A DNA stretch of 14,530 nt from Chitinophagaceae bacterium UBA4412 (GTDB taxonomy: Bacteria; Bacteroidota; Bacteroidia; Chitinophagales; Chitinophagaceae). The notes below the pieces were generated by a model, which was not told the DNA's origin, made no database searches, and saw nothing but the letters and a program-made list of their open reading frames with translations. The DNA is taken from the NCBI GenBank assembly GCA_002400445.1, contig DGQO01000153.1, positions 1 through 14,530 of the forward strand, written 5' to 3'. This document shows positions 6,193 to 12,917 of the stretch, in pieces (positions within the stretch are counted from its first letter, which is position 1; every line of letters starts with the position of its first letter). A program made the translations under genes and the position numbers.

Positions 6193-6909
6193 ATGGATGC
6201 TTCAATCCTTCACCTTGAGGAAATCAGGAAAAGTTATTATCTCGGCAGGCAGGAGTTACCGGTGCTCAAAGGCATCTCCCTGGATATTTTTTCTAATGAA
6301 TATGTAGCAATGATGGGCCCTAGTGGTAGCGGAAAATCTACCCTGATGAACATTCTTGGATGCCTTGATTCTCCCACTAGTGGTAAGTACATTCTGAACG
6401 GGAGAGATGTGAGCAGAATGCCGGATGACGAACTTGCGGGTGTAAGAAACAAAGAAATTGGGTTCGTATTTCAGCAGTTCAACCTTTTGCCAAGACTTAC
6501 CGCTGCAGAAAATGTGGCTCTTCCATTGATCTATAGCGGTATTAGCAAAAAGGATCGGACAGAACGGGCTGCCATCGTATTGGAAAAGGTAAAACTTACG
6601 GATAGGATGCACCATAAGCCTAATGAACTCAGTGGAGGACAATGCCAGCGGGTAGCTATTGCCCGGGCACTCGTAAATAATCCAGCCATCATTCTTGCTG
6701 ATGAACCTACCGGAAATCTTGATTCAAAAACATCTTATGAGATCATGGATATTCTTGGAAAAATTCATGCTGATGGAAATACGATTATACTGGTTACACA
6801 TGAAGAAGATATTTCAAAATATGCGCTGCGGGTGGTAAGGCTCAGGGATGGTATGGTAGAATCTGATGTAAAAAATGATCACCCCACAAGAATCACTATT
6901 CCAGTTTAA
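6193..6909 (+). CDS. ABC transporter ATP-binding protein, MacB/LolD-type
   Basis: A 238-residue ATPase subunit that powers a membrane partner. All catalytic motifs are present: Walker [10 protein letters not shown] (42-50), Q-loop at Q94-Q95 (VFQQFNLLP), signature LSGGQ (146-150), Walker B IILADE (166-171) with the D-loop PTGNLD, and the switch H203 (VTHEE). The family-typical [19 protein letters not shown] and ADEPTGNLD segments place it with LolD/MacB/FtsE-like ATPases, which serve lipoprotein release, efflux or cell-envelope permeases. No permease lies beside it, so its partner must be encoded elsewhere and its cargo is unknown. The start at 6193 puts a normal N-terminus ([13 protein letters not shown]) one base after the gatC stop; an earlier in-frame ATG at 6100 lies inside gatC and is rejected. 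The adenosyltransferase follows after 14 bp. Confidence 0.95.
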   Translation: MDASILHLEEIRKSYYLGRQELPVLKGISLDIFSNEYVAMMGPSGSGKSTLMNILGCLDSPTSGKYILNGRDVSRMPDDELAGVRNKEIGFVFQQFNLLPRLTAAENVALPLIYSGISKKDRTERAAIVLEKVKLTDRMHHKPNELSGGQCQRVAIARALVNNPAIILADEPTGNLDSKTSYEIMDILGKIHADGNTIILVTHEEDISKYALRVVRLRDGMVESDVKNDHPTRITIPV

Positions 6910-6923
6910 TTAATTATTATTTA

Positions 6924-7487
6924 ATGGCGTTCAAAATATATACGAAAACCGGGGACAGCGGTAAAACCTCTCTCATTGGTGGCACTAAAGTGAGTAAAGG
7001 ACATATCAGGATAGAGAGCTACGGAACAGTTGATGAATTAAATAGCCATGTTGGTTTGTGCATAGATTTACAAACAGATGCGGCTGTGAAAAATCAATTG
7101 CTCGAAGTGCAGGATCGCCTCTTTACAATTGGTTCTTCCCTTGCGTGCGACCCGGAGAAAGCACCGGGCATGAAAATGCCAGATTTAAATGAAGAAGATG
7201 TAAAGATGCTGGAGCAGGCTATTGATGATATGACGGCTGTGTTGCCAGCGATGAAGTCTTTTATTTTACCAGGTGGTCATCCGGCAGTATCACATTTGCA
7301 TATTGCCCGCTGTGTGTGTCGCAGGGCAGAAAGACTTTGTGTTCATATGGATAATGACAGTCTCTTTGTACATCCACTTGTTATTATTTATCTCAATCGT
7401 CTGAGCGATTATTTATTTATGTTAGCCCGGTTCACAGCCATGCAACTTGGTGTTCCAGAAACGCCATGGAGAGCAAGGGTTTCCTGA
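6924..7487 (+). CDS. PduO-type ATP:cob(I)alamin adenosyltransferase
   Basis: A 187-residue enzyme that transfers the adenosyl group of ATP to cob(I)alamin, making coenzyme B12. Family motifs appear in order: the ATP-binding N-terminus YTKTGDSGKTSLIGG (6-20), RIESYGTVDELNS (29-41), FILPGG (113-118), the R129-x-x-CRRAER segment to R137, and LNRLSDYLF (157-165). Length and motifs match the PduO/MMAB family of trimeric adenosyltransferases; CobA and EutT types look different. It may support a B12-dependent mutase or reductase encoded elsewhere; nothing else of cobalamin metabolism is in view. It lies 14 bp after the ABC ATPase and closes the run that starts with gatC. No hairpin terminator is evident just after its stop. 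Confidence 0.96.
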   Translation: MAFKIYTKTGDSGKTSLIGGTKVSKGHIRIESYGTVDELNSHVGLCIDLQTDAAVKNQLLEVQDRLFTIGSSLACDPEKAPGMKMPDLNEEDVKMLEQAIDDMTAVLPAMKSFILPGGHPAVSHLHIARCVCRRAERLCVHMDNDSLFVHPLVIIYLNRLSDYLFMLARFTAMQLGVPETPWRARVS

Positions 7488-7506
7488 TTTTAATTTCTTT
7501 CAAAAA

Positions 7507-7540
7507 TTTGCTCGGATTCTAACGGGAATGTTTATTTTTG
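7507..7540 (+). promoter_or_regulatory. Candidate promoter for the CAT tRNA
   Basis: TTTG at 7507-7510 and TATTTTTG at 7533-7540 match the Bacteroidota -33 and -7 elements, with 22 bases between them, slightly wide of the usual spacing. Transcription would start near 7547, about 65 bases before the mature tRNA. A small hairpin (GGCTT/AAGCC, 7585-7598) lies in the presumed 5' leader. Confidence 0.35.
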
Positions 7541-7611
7541 CCGCCCATTTGCGGGTATCCAGTTGCATAATGATTGCAGTTTAAGGCTTCATAAAGCCCA
7601 TAAAAATATTT

Positions 7612-7685
7612 GCCGGGGTAGCTCAGCTGGTTAGAGCATCGGATTCATAACCCGAAGGTCGGCAGTTCAAGTCTGCTCTCCGGTA
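7612..7685 (+). tRNA. tRNA-Met (anticodon CAT)
   Basis: The 74 bases fold as a cloverleaf: acceptor stem GCCGGGG/CTCCGGT (7612-7618 with 7678-7684, including two G-T pairs), D stem GCTC/GAGC, anticodon stem TCGGA/CCCGA around the loop TTCATAA with CAT at 7646-7648, variable AGGTC, and T stem GGCAG/CTGCT with loop TTCAAGT. The discriminator is A and CCA is not encoded. CAT can mean elongator Met, initiator Met or lysidine-modified Ile. The D stem and fairly well-paired acceptor end argue against a typical initiator, though the first pair is G-T and the TCGG...CATAACCCGA-AGGTC section resembles initiator tRNAs. The last pair of the anticodon stem is an A-C mismatch. Elongator Met is the best call. 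Confidence 0.9.
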
Positions 7686-7689
7686 CAGG

Positions 7690-7714
7690 GCCCCGAGAAA
7701 TCGGGGCTTTTTTT
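7690..7714 (+). terminator. Intrinsic terminator after the tRNA
   Basis: GCCCCGA and TCGGGGC form a perfect 7-bp stem around the loop GAAA, followed by seven T. It starts four bases after the mature tRNA end and should end the tRNA transcript. Confidence 0.9.
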
Positions 7715-7744
7715 ATGATTTAAGCAGAGTTTACTACTCATTTG

Positions 7745-8476
7745 TCAACTTTTTTCAGCCCTGACCAATAATTCTACCGTATCGCTGGGATTAGGGATGA
7801 GATGCTGGAATTTATGAAAATTCTTTTTGTAATGTTTTTTATCAAGCTTATAGAAAAAAGCGCCCTTTCTGGAGTTTGTTTTGTCTTTATCTCCCTGCTT
7901 TTCCAATAAACCCGTGGATAGGATTTTACGGCTGAAATTTCTTTGATCCAAACTTGTTTCATACAAGTCTTCGAATAAGTTGCGCAGTAATGGAAGTGTA
8001 AATTTTTGAGGTAGTAATTCAAATAAAATAGGGTGCAGGGCGGCCTTATAACGTAACTTCTGTTTTGCCATTGCTACCATTTGATCATGGTCAAAAATAA
8101 GCTTAGGTATTTTCTTTAGACTAAACCATTCCGGGTGGTATTCCGCTGTTATCTGTTGCTGGTAAAGGTTGATGTCAATGAGGGCAAAATATGCCACCGA
8201 GACTGTGCGTTCTATAGGGTCACGGGCAGGTTGAGAAAAGCAGTAAAATTGCTCCAGGTATACACCTTCCAGTCCCGTTCGTTGTTTTAAAATTCTTTTA
8301 GCGGCTTCGTCTGCGCTCTCATTGGCCAGCACAAATCCTCCCGTAAGGCTCAACTTATTTATTTCAGGTTCAATTCCCCTTCTTACGATGAGAAGTTTCA
8401 ACTCCTGTCCGTCGAATCCAAAAACGACGCAGTCAATTGCCAATAAAACCCTGGTTTGTTTCTGATATTTTGCCAT
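7745..8476 (-). CDS. Nudix-fold transcriptional regulator (NrtR/AraR type)
   Basis: A 243-residue protein with a Nudix-like domain (about 8-145) and a C-terminal winged-helix domain (about 150-240, including LLPQKFTLPLLRNLFEDLYE). This layout defines the NrtR family, whose members repress genes of NAD, sugar or pentose metabolism. The Nudix box at 47-69 keeps its first Gly, E53, R61 and final GL, but the REUxEE core reads RILKQR, losing the metal-binding glutamates. The domain therefore probably binds a ligand without hydrolysing it, as reported for the Bacteroides arabinose regulator AraR. Divergence from an SGLT-like symporter fits control of sugar uptake; the sugar is unknown. The ATG at 8476 is preferred over 8509: it gives the family start MAKYQKQTRVLLAID, and a -7-like TATCTTTA (8493-8500, minus strand) lies between the two. 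Confidence 0.88.
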   Translation of the reverse strand: MAKYQKQTRVLLAIDCVVFGFDGQELKLLIVRRGIEPEINKLSLTGGFVLANESADEAAKRILKQRTGLEGVYLEQFYCFSQPARDPIERTVSVAYFALIDINLYQQQITAEYHPEWFSLKKIPKLIFDHDQMVAMAKQKLRYKAALHPILFELLPQKFTLPLLRNLFEDLYETSLDQRNFSRKILSTGLLEKQGDKDKTNSRKGAFFYKLDKKHYKKNFHKFQHLIPNPSDTVELLVRAEKS

Positions 8477-8550
8477 CCTTTTAAACTTGTAATAAAGATA
8501 TACCTTCAAATGAAGAGAAATTCTTTTTCAAAAAATAAATGTAAAAAGGA

Positions 8551-8568
8551 CAGTTAATAGAAAAACTG
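8551..8568. promoter_or_regulatory. Inverted repeat, candidate operator between regulator and symporter
   Basis: CAGTT and AACTG form 5-bp arms around an 8-base AT-rich spacer; flanking GGA and CC extend the symmetry imperfectly. It lies in the 230-bp divergent spacer, 75 bp upstream of the regulator start and about 140 bp before the symporter. Position makes it a candidate binding site for the Nudix-type regulator, but the arms are short. Confidence 0.2.
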
Positions 8569-8584
8569 CCTAATTTTAATCTTG

Positions 8585-8615
8585 CCAGGCTGAGTTCCCC
8601 GATTGCTTCGCCTGG
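8585..8615. repeat. Inverted repeat CCAGGC/GCCTGG in the divergent spacer
   Basis: Perfect 6-bp GC-rich arms (8585-8590 and 8610-8615) flank 19 bases. The element stands out in otherwise AT-rich DNA about 90 bp before the symporter start. With no T-run after it, it is not a clear intrinsic terminator. It could be a leader hairpin or a protein-binding site. Confidence 0.3.
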
Positions 8616-8706
8616 TCTCTATATCATTGAAACTAAATAGTTCTTTATAAATACCAAAACAATTCAACAACTTTAATTCTATTTAACCACCACCAAAACA
8701 TGCTGC

Positions 8707-10392
8707 ATGGATAAGAATCTCGCATTTGCCGATTATCTCGTCTTCATCATTTATTTTATAATTGTAGCTGGCTACGGATATTATATTTATAGAAAGCGAA
8801 AGAAAAATGAACACGATGCAAAAGCGTATTTCCTGGCAGAAGGCACACTCACCTGGTGGGCAATTGGTGCTTCTCTCATTGCTTCAAATATCTCGGCTGA
8901 GCAATTCATTGGGATGAGCGGAGAAGGTTTTTTCCTGGGCATAGCAGTTGCCGCTTATGAGTGGATTGCAGCTATTGCGCTTATCATTATTGCCATTTGG
9001 TTTATTCCAGTATACCTTAAAAACAAGATATACACCATGCCTCAGTTTCTTAAAACGAGGTACAATGAATCTACGGCCTTAATTATGGCTGTCTTTTGGT
9101 TATTTCTATATGTGTTTGTAAACCTTACCTCTATTTTGTATCTCGGTGCAGTTGCTATCAATGGAATTGCCGGGGGAGGTTACCTGCATATTATTATGAT
9201 TGGGCTGGCCATTTTCGCTTTACTCATTTCTCTTGGCGGTATGAAGGTCGTAGCGTATACAGATGTGATTCAAGTAGCCGTACTTATTATTGGTGGCCTT
9301 GTTACTACTTACATCGCTCTCACTACCGTGAGCGAAGTTTTTGGTGTGGGTAAAAGTGCAATTGCAGGTTTCAACACTTTGATGAGAGAAGCTCCGGAGC
9401 ATTTCAAATTGATTATTCCTAGGCCGGATGCAAATTCGAGCCAGAACGAGATCAATAAATACATTACTTTCCCCGGGGTGCTATCCTATGCGGCAGGTAT
9501 CTGGATTATCAACCTTAACTACTGGGGCTGTAACCAATATATCACACAAAGAGCGCTCGGAGCAGATCTTCAAACAGCACGTACTGGAATCCTGTTTGCC
9601 GGTTTCTTAAAATTGTTGATGCCAGTGATAGTAATGCTACCTGGTATTGCTGCATTTGTATTGTACAAGGGAGGTCACCTTCCGCAGCTTGTGGGTGGAA
9701 AAGACGGGGCCTATTCCGCAATTCTCACATTTCTTCCAACAGGGCTCAAAGGCCTCTCGGTAGCTGCTCTCACGGCGGCCATTGTGGCATCCCTGGCAGG
9801 TAAAGTAAATAGCATTTCCACAATTTATACATTGGACATTCATAAAAAATACATTCAGACTGGGTCATCAGAAAGAGCACAGGTTTTTGTGGGCCGTTTT
9901 GCTGTATTTGTGGCTATGATTCTTGCTGTTCTTTTTACCTGGAACGACTTGCTGGGTATTGGGGGCGTAGGTGGTTTTACCTATATTCAAAAGTATACAG
10001 GCTTCATTAGCCCTGGTGTATTTGCAATGTTCCTGCTAGGTATGTTCTGGAAAAGAACAACGGGTACCGCAGCAATCGTAGGTTTAATCACCGGTTTTGT
10101 TTTATCAGTATTGTTCAATGAATTTGCGCCAGGCTTGTTTGGCAACGATACCTGGTTCTACACGGCTTATCCAAATGGAAAAGGTGCGTTTGAAATTCCT
10201 TTCCACATTTGTATGGGTCTCGCTTTTATGTTTACAATGGCTGTAATGATTCTCATAAGTCTTGCAGGACCAAAAGTAAATCCAAAGGCTTTTGAATTAG
10301 ATAAGGAAATGTTTAAACTTAAGCCTACTACTACGATTCTAATTGTGATTACTTTACTGCTTATCGCAGCGTTGTATGTTAAGTTTTGGTAA
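8707..10392 (+). CDS. SGLT-like sodium/sugar symporter (SSS family)
   Basis: A 561-residue inner-membrane transporter with about 14 helices of the LeuT-fold sodium:solute symporter family. It resembles Vibrio vSGLT: WWAIGASLIASNISAEQFIG (50-69) with N61 and Q66, Y84-E85 in AAYEW, the NLNYWGCNQYITQR stretch (269-282) with the inner-gate tyrosine Y272, a conserved lysine at 302 (GFLKLL), and AAIVASLAGKVNS with the serine expected at the Na2 sodium site. These correspond to galactose-contact and sodium-site residues of vSGLT, so sugar cotransport is likely; the exact sugar is not determinable. The 8707 ATG follows an AT-rich, AC-rich leader without Shine-Dalgarno; an out-of-frame ATG seven bases earlier reads only four codons. 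The divergent Nudix-type regulator is its likely controller. A strong terminator follows. Confidence 0.93.
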   Translation: MDKNLAFADYLVFIIYFIIVAGYGYYIYRKRKKNEHDAKAYFLAEGTLTWWAIGASLIASNISAEQFIGMSGEGFFLGIAVAAYEWIAAIALIIIAIWFIPVYLKNKIYTMPQFLKTRYNESTALIMAVFWLFLYVFVNLTSILYLGAVAINGIAGGGYLHIIMIGLAIFALLISLGGMKVVAYTDVIQVAVLIIGGLVTTYIALTTVSEVFGVGKSAIAGFNTLMREAPEHFKLIIPRPDANSSQNEINKYITFPGVLSYAAGIWIINLNYWGCNQYITQRALGADLQTARTGILFAGFLKLLMPVIVMLPGIAAFVLYKGGHLPQLVGGKDGAYSAILTFLPTGLKGLSVAALTAAIVASLAGKVNSISTIYTLDIHKKYIQTGSSERAQVFVGRFAVFVAMILAVLFTWNDLLGIGGVGGFTYIQKYTGFISPGVFAMFLLGMFWKRTTGTAAIVGLITGFVLSVLFNEFAPGLFGNDTWFYTAYPNGKGAFEIPFHICMGLAFMFTMAVMILISLAGPKVNPKAFELDKEMFKLKPTTTILIVITLLLIAALYVKFW

Positions 10393-10415
10393 GAGAGTTT
10401 CTTAATGAATACATC

Positions 10416-10455
10416 AAAAAAGAAAGCCCTTCAATTTTGGAGGGCTTTCTTTTTT
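10416..10455. terminator. Bidirectional intrinsic terminator
   Basis: A perfect 15-bp inverted repeat, with an AGAAAGCCCT/AGGGCTTTCT core and A-run/T-run ends, surrounds a 10-base loop. On either strand the hairpin is followed by a run of T, so it can stop both the symporter transcript and the convergent peptidase transcript, whose stop codon is at 10471. Confidence 0.93.
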
Positions 10456-10470
10456 GAAAAAATTAGACAC

Positions 10471-11844
10471 TTATTTCGTCATTTCCGAAAAGTATTTGTG
10501 GAAGTAAGGAATGGTTTCTATGCCTTTGTAAAAATTATCAATGTTGAATTTTTCATTGGGGCTATGCAGGTTGTCGCTGTCTAAACCGAATCCCATAAAA
10601 ACGATCTTAATGCCTAGTTCTTTCTCGAAGAGTGCACAAATTGGTATACTGCCCCCACCTCTTACGGGGATTGGTGTTTTACCAAAGGTGGTCTCCATTG
10701 CTTTGGCTGCGGCCTTGTAAGCAGTACTATCCAGCGGAGTCATATAAGGCTCTCCGCCGTGGTGCAGCGTTGCTTTTACCGTTACATTTTTGGGTGCGAT
10801 CTTTTGTAAGTGATCCAGCATCAAACTGGTAATTTTATCACTGGTTTGATTGGGAACAAGTCTTGCTGAAATTTTTGCAAATGCCTTTGCCGGCAAAACT
10901 GTTTTAGCACCTTCGCCAATATAGCCCCCCCATATTCCATTTATTTCAAGGGTAGGACGTATGCCAGTTCTTTCATTCGTCGTAAAGCCTTTCTCCCCCC
11001 ATAGTTCCTTTACACCCAGGTCGTCTTTAAATTCCTGCTCATCAAAAGGAGCCTTGGCCATTAATTCTCTTTCTGCTTTTGTGGCTTCTACCACATCATC
11101 ATAAAAACCGGGAATCGTAATATGATTATTCTCATCATGCATGGAGGCAATCATCTTTGCAAGCATCGTAATAGGATTTGCTACAGCGCCACCATAAACA
11201 CCGCTATGCAGGTCACGGTTAGGACCTGTAACTTCCACTTCAATATAGCTAAGCCCCCGCACACCAATATCAATGCTTGGTGTTTCGAGGCTGATCATAG
11301 AACTGTCTGAGATAAGGATACAATCTGCTTTTAGAAGTTCTTTATGGCTTGCTACAAATTTTCCAAGGTTAGGCGATCCGATTTCTTCTTCTCCCTCGAT
11401 ACAAAATTTGATATTATTTTCAAGCGTTTTAGTTTGTACCAGGGTTTCCAATGCTTTAATATGCATGTAAAATTGTCCTTTGTCATCACAACTTCCTCTC
11501 GCAAATATTTTTCCATCAATAATCGTAGGCTCAAATGGTGCGCTCTTCCAAAGTTCCAGTGGCTCCGGCGGCTGCACATCATAGTGGCCATATACCAATA
11601 CGGTTGGTTTTGCAGGATCGATGATGATTTCGGCGTAGACAATGGGATGGCCTTCGGTTTCGTAAATTTCGGCGGTTTGCACCCCGGCTTCCAGCAGCCG
11701 TGCTTTTACTGCTTCAGCGCATCGCTTCATGTCAGGTTTGTTTTCCGATTTTGCACTGATGCTGGGTATGCGAAGCAGGTCCAGGAGTTCATTCAAAAAC
11801 CTGTCTTTATTAACATCCTGATAATCTTTCCAGGCTTGTACCAT
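10471..11844 (-). CDS. M20-family metallopeptidase (dipeptidase, CNDP-like)
   Basis: A 457-residue di-zinc or di-manganese peptidase that should cleave dipeptides or similar small amides in the cytoplasm; no signal peptide is seen. The metal site is complete: H87 with D89 in YGHYDVQP, bridging D120 in ARGSCDDKG, catalytic E153 and ligand E154 in GEEEIGS, D180 in ISDSS, and H427 in NLHSPNE. The middle part (about 195-370) is the lid or dimerisation domain, with DLHSGVYGG typical of the carnosinase/CNDP subgroup. Length also suits that subgroup. The gene looks monocistronic: a bidirectional terminator lies downstream and a 303-bp spacer upstream. Substrate cannot be told from sequence. Confidence 0.94.
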   Translation of the reverse strand: MVQAWKDYQDVNKDRFLNELLDLLRIPSISAKSENKPDMKRCAEAVKARLLEAGVQTAEIYETEGHPIVYAEIIIDPAKPTVLVYGHYDVQPPEPLELWKSAPFEPTIIDGKIFARGSCDDKGQFYMHIKALETLVQTKTLENNIKFCIEGEEEIGSPNLGKFVASHKELLKADCILISDSSMISLETPSIDIGVRGLSYIEVEVTGPNRDLHSGVYGGAVANPITMLAKMIASMHDENNHITIPGFYDDVVEATKAERELMAKAPFDEQEFKDDLGVKELWGEKGFTTNERTGIRPTLEINGIWGGYIGEGAKTVLPAKAFAKISARLVPNQTSDKITSLMLDHLQKIAPKNVTVKATLHHGGEPYMTPLDSTAYKAAAKAMETTFGKTPIPVRGGGSIPICALFEKELGIKIVFMGFGLDSDNLHSPNEKFNIDNFYKGIETIPYFHKYFSEMTK

Positions 11845-12014
11845 GGGTTATTTTTTTTTGAGGTGAATTGTAAAAAGAGGGTTACGAATATAGGCCTTTT
11901 TCGCCCAATCCAGAACTGAAGCATATCAGCCCTGAGGATAAATAATTTGTATTTTCTTTTTGGAAAATGAAGGCTAACAGCATTACATTTGCGCTACGAT
12001 TGGTTGTCAATTTA

Positions 12015-12073
12015 TCAGCCTTTGTATGGTTTCATCCCGGTTATTTATTTGGATGTTAGCATGCAAAGGCTGA
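12015..12073. repeat. Long two-tier inverted repeat (hairpin)
   Basis: The arms at 12015-12028 and 12060-12073 pair over 14 bp (TCAGCCTTTGTATG with CATGCAAAGGCTGA), all Watson-Crick except one G-T pair. Inside, CATCC (12033-12037) pairs with GGATG (12051-12055), separated from the outer stem by matching four-base bulges. The whole folds as a 59-base stem-loop. It has no T-run after it on either strand, so it is not a standard terminator. It may be a structured leader, a small RNA, or the remnant of a short palindromic element. Confidence 0.55.
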
Positions 12074-12110
12074 GTCTATTTAGCGAACAGTGAACGGTTG
12101 GGCTAAGTAT

Positions 12111-12137
12111 AAAAAAGTCCATCATCAGATGGACTTT
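12111..12137 (-). terminator. Intrinsic terminator of the SOD transcript
   Basis: AAAGTCCATC (12114-12123) and GATGGACTTT (12128-12137) form a perfect 10-bp stem with an ATCA loop. Read on the minus strand it is followed by six T, 11 bp after the SOD stop codon. Confidence 0.88.
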
Positions 12138-12147
12138 CAGATACTAT

Positions 12148-12906
12148 TTAAACTAATTTTTCATATCTTTTTTCTACAAAATCCCAGTTCACCAATTGCC
12201 ACCAATTGTTTATATAATCGGCCCGGCGATTCTGGTATTTTAGATAATATGCATGTTCCCACACGTCAAGCCCGAGTATAGGCATTCCTTTTACTTTACT
12301 AAGGTCCATTAAAGGGTTATCCTGGTTTGCTGTGCTGGCTATTTTAAGTTCCTTATCAGCATCAATATAAAGCCAGGCCCAGCCACTCCCAAAACGTTTT
12401 GCCGCGGCATCTGCAAAGCCAGTCTTAAATGCATCCACGGAACCAAAAGATTTTTCTATGGCCTTTTCCAATTTGCCAGTTGGCTTATTGTCAGCCGTTT
12501 TTGGGCGCATTGTTTTCCAGAATAACTCATGGTTATAGTGCCCACCCGCATTATTGCGCATTTTAGAGGAATACTTCGATACGTTTTCCAGGATCTTTTC
12601 TACGGATTCTGTTTGCACGCCTTCTGCGGCTACCGCTTCTTTTAAATTCTTGCTATAGCCTGCAGCATGTTTAGTATAATGAATTTCCATGGTTTTTGCG
12701 TCAATTACGTCTTCCAGTGCATCATAGCCGTAAGGCAGGGGATCCTGACTGAATCCTGTATCGAACGGATGATCAAATGCAAGATGGGGGTTGAAACTTT
12801 TAGCACTCGCACTGTTCAGTCCTGAGAATCCCAGGTATACTGACAGCGTAGTAAGAGCAGACTTGAAAATAAAATTTCTTCTGCCCGGATTGTACGTCTC
12901 TTTCAT
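12148..12906 (-). CDS. sodA: Tat-exported Fe/Mn superoxide dismutase
   Basis: A 252-residue superoxide dismutase, about 50 residues longer than cytosolic forms because of an N-terminal export signal. The leader has a twin-arginine motif (GRRNFIFKS, 8-16), a hydrophobic core (17-30) and an ASA-type cleavage site near 33-35, indicating Tat transport to the periplasm. The metal ligands are H76, H126, D214 and H218, with Y84 in the substrate channel. Residues 119-123 (NAGGH) and TANQD (192-196) follow the Mn-type pattern, with the second-shell Gln in the second position rather than after NAA; metal choice still needs assay. It dismutates superoxide to peroxide and oxygen. The LptF/G-type gene upstream stops 11 bp before its start, so they are probably co-transcribed; an intrinsic terminator follows. 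Confidence 0.95.
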   Translation of the reverse strand: MKETYNPGRRNFIFKSALTTLSVYLGFSGLNSASAKSFNPHLAFDHPFDTGFSQDPLPYGYDALEDVIDAKTMEIHYTKHAAGYSKNLKEAVAAEGVQTESVEKILENVSKYSSKMRNNAGGHYNHELFWKTMRPKTADNKPTGKLEKAIEKSFGSVDAFKTGFADAAAKRFGSGWAWLYIDADKELKIASTANQDNPLMDLSKVKGMPILGLDVWEHAYYLKYQNRRADYINNWWQLVNWDFVEKRYEKLV

Positions 12907-12917
12907 ACTTTATATTT

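Larger units (their letters stand above)
11845..12147. other. 303-bp spacer between the peptidase and SOD genes
   Basis: I see no convincing gene. The spacer holds an A/T tract near the peptidase start, a 30-codon ATG frame at 11967-12059 (doubtful), the long two-tier hairpin at 12015-12073 and the SOD terminator at 12111-12137. No clear TAnnTTTG box for the peptidase was found. Confidence 0.6.

Noticed and set aside
7585..7598. Hairpin GGCTT/AAGCC as terminator of the adenosyltransferase gene
   Set aside because: The stem is only 5 bp and lacks a T-run; it is more likely part of the tRNA leader or chance.
8700..8714. Four-codon ATG frame just before the symporter start
   Set aside because: It overlaps the symporter start out of frame and is too short to support a regulatory claim.
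11344..11919. 191-codon plus-strand frame
   Set aside because: It is the antisense shadow of the M20 peptidase, whose metal ligands and length are complete on the minus strand.
11967..12059. 30-codon ATG frame (begins MKANSITFALRLVV)
   Set aside because: It could resemble a short membrane peptide, but most of its second half is one arm and the loop of the 12015-12073 hairpin, and no promoter or ribosome site supports it.
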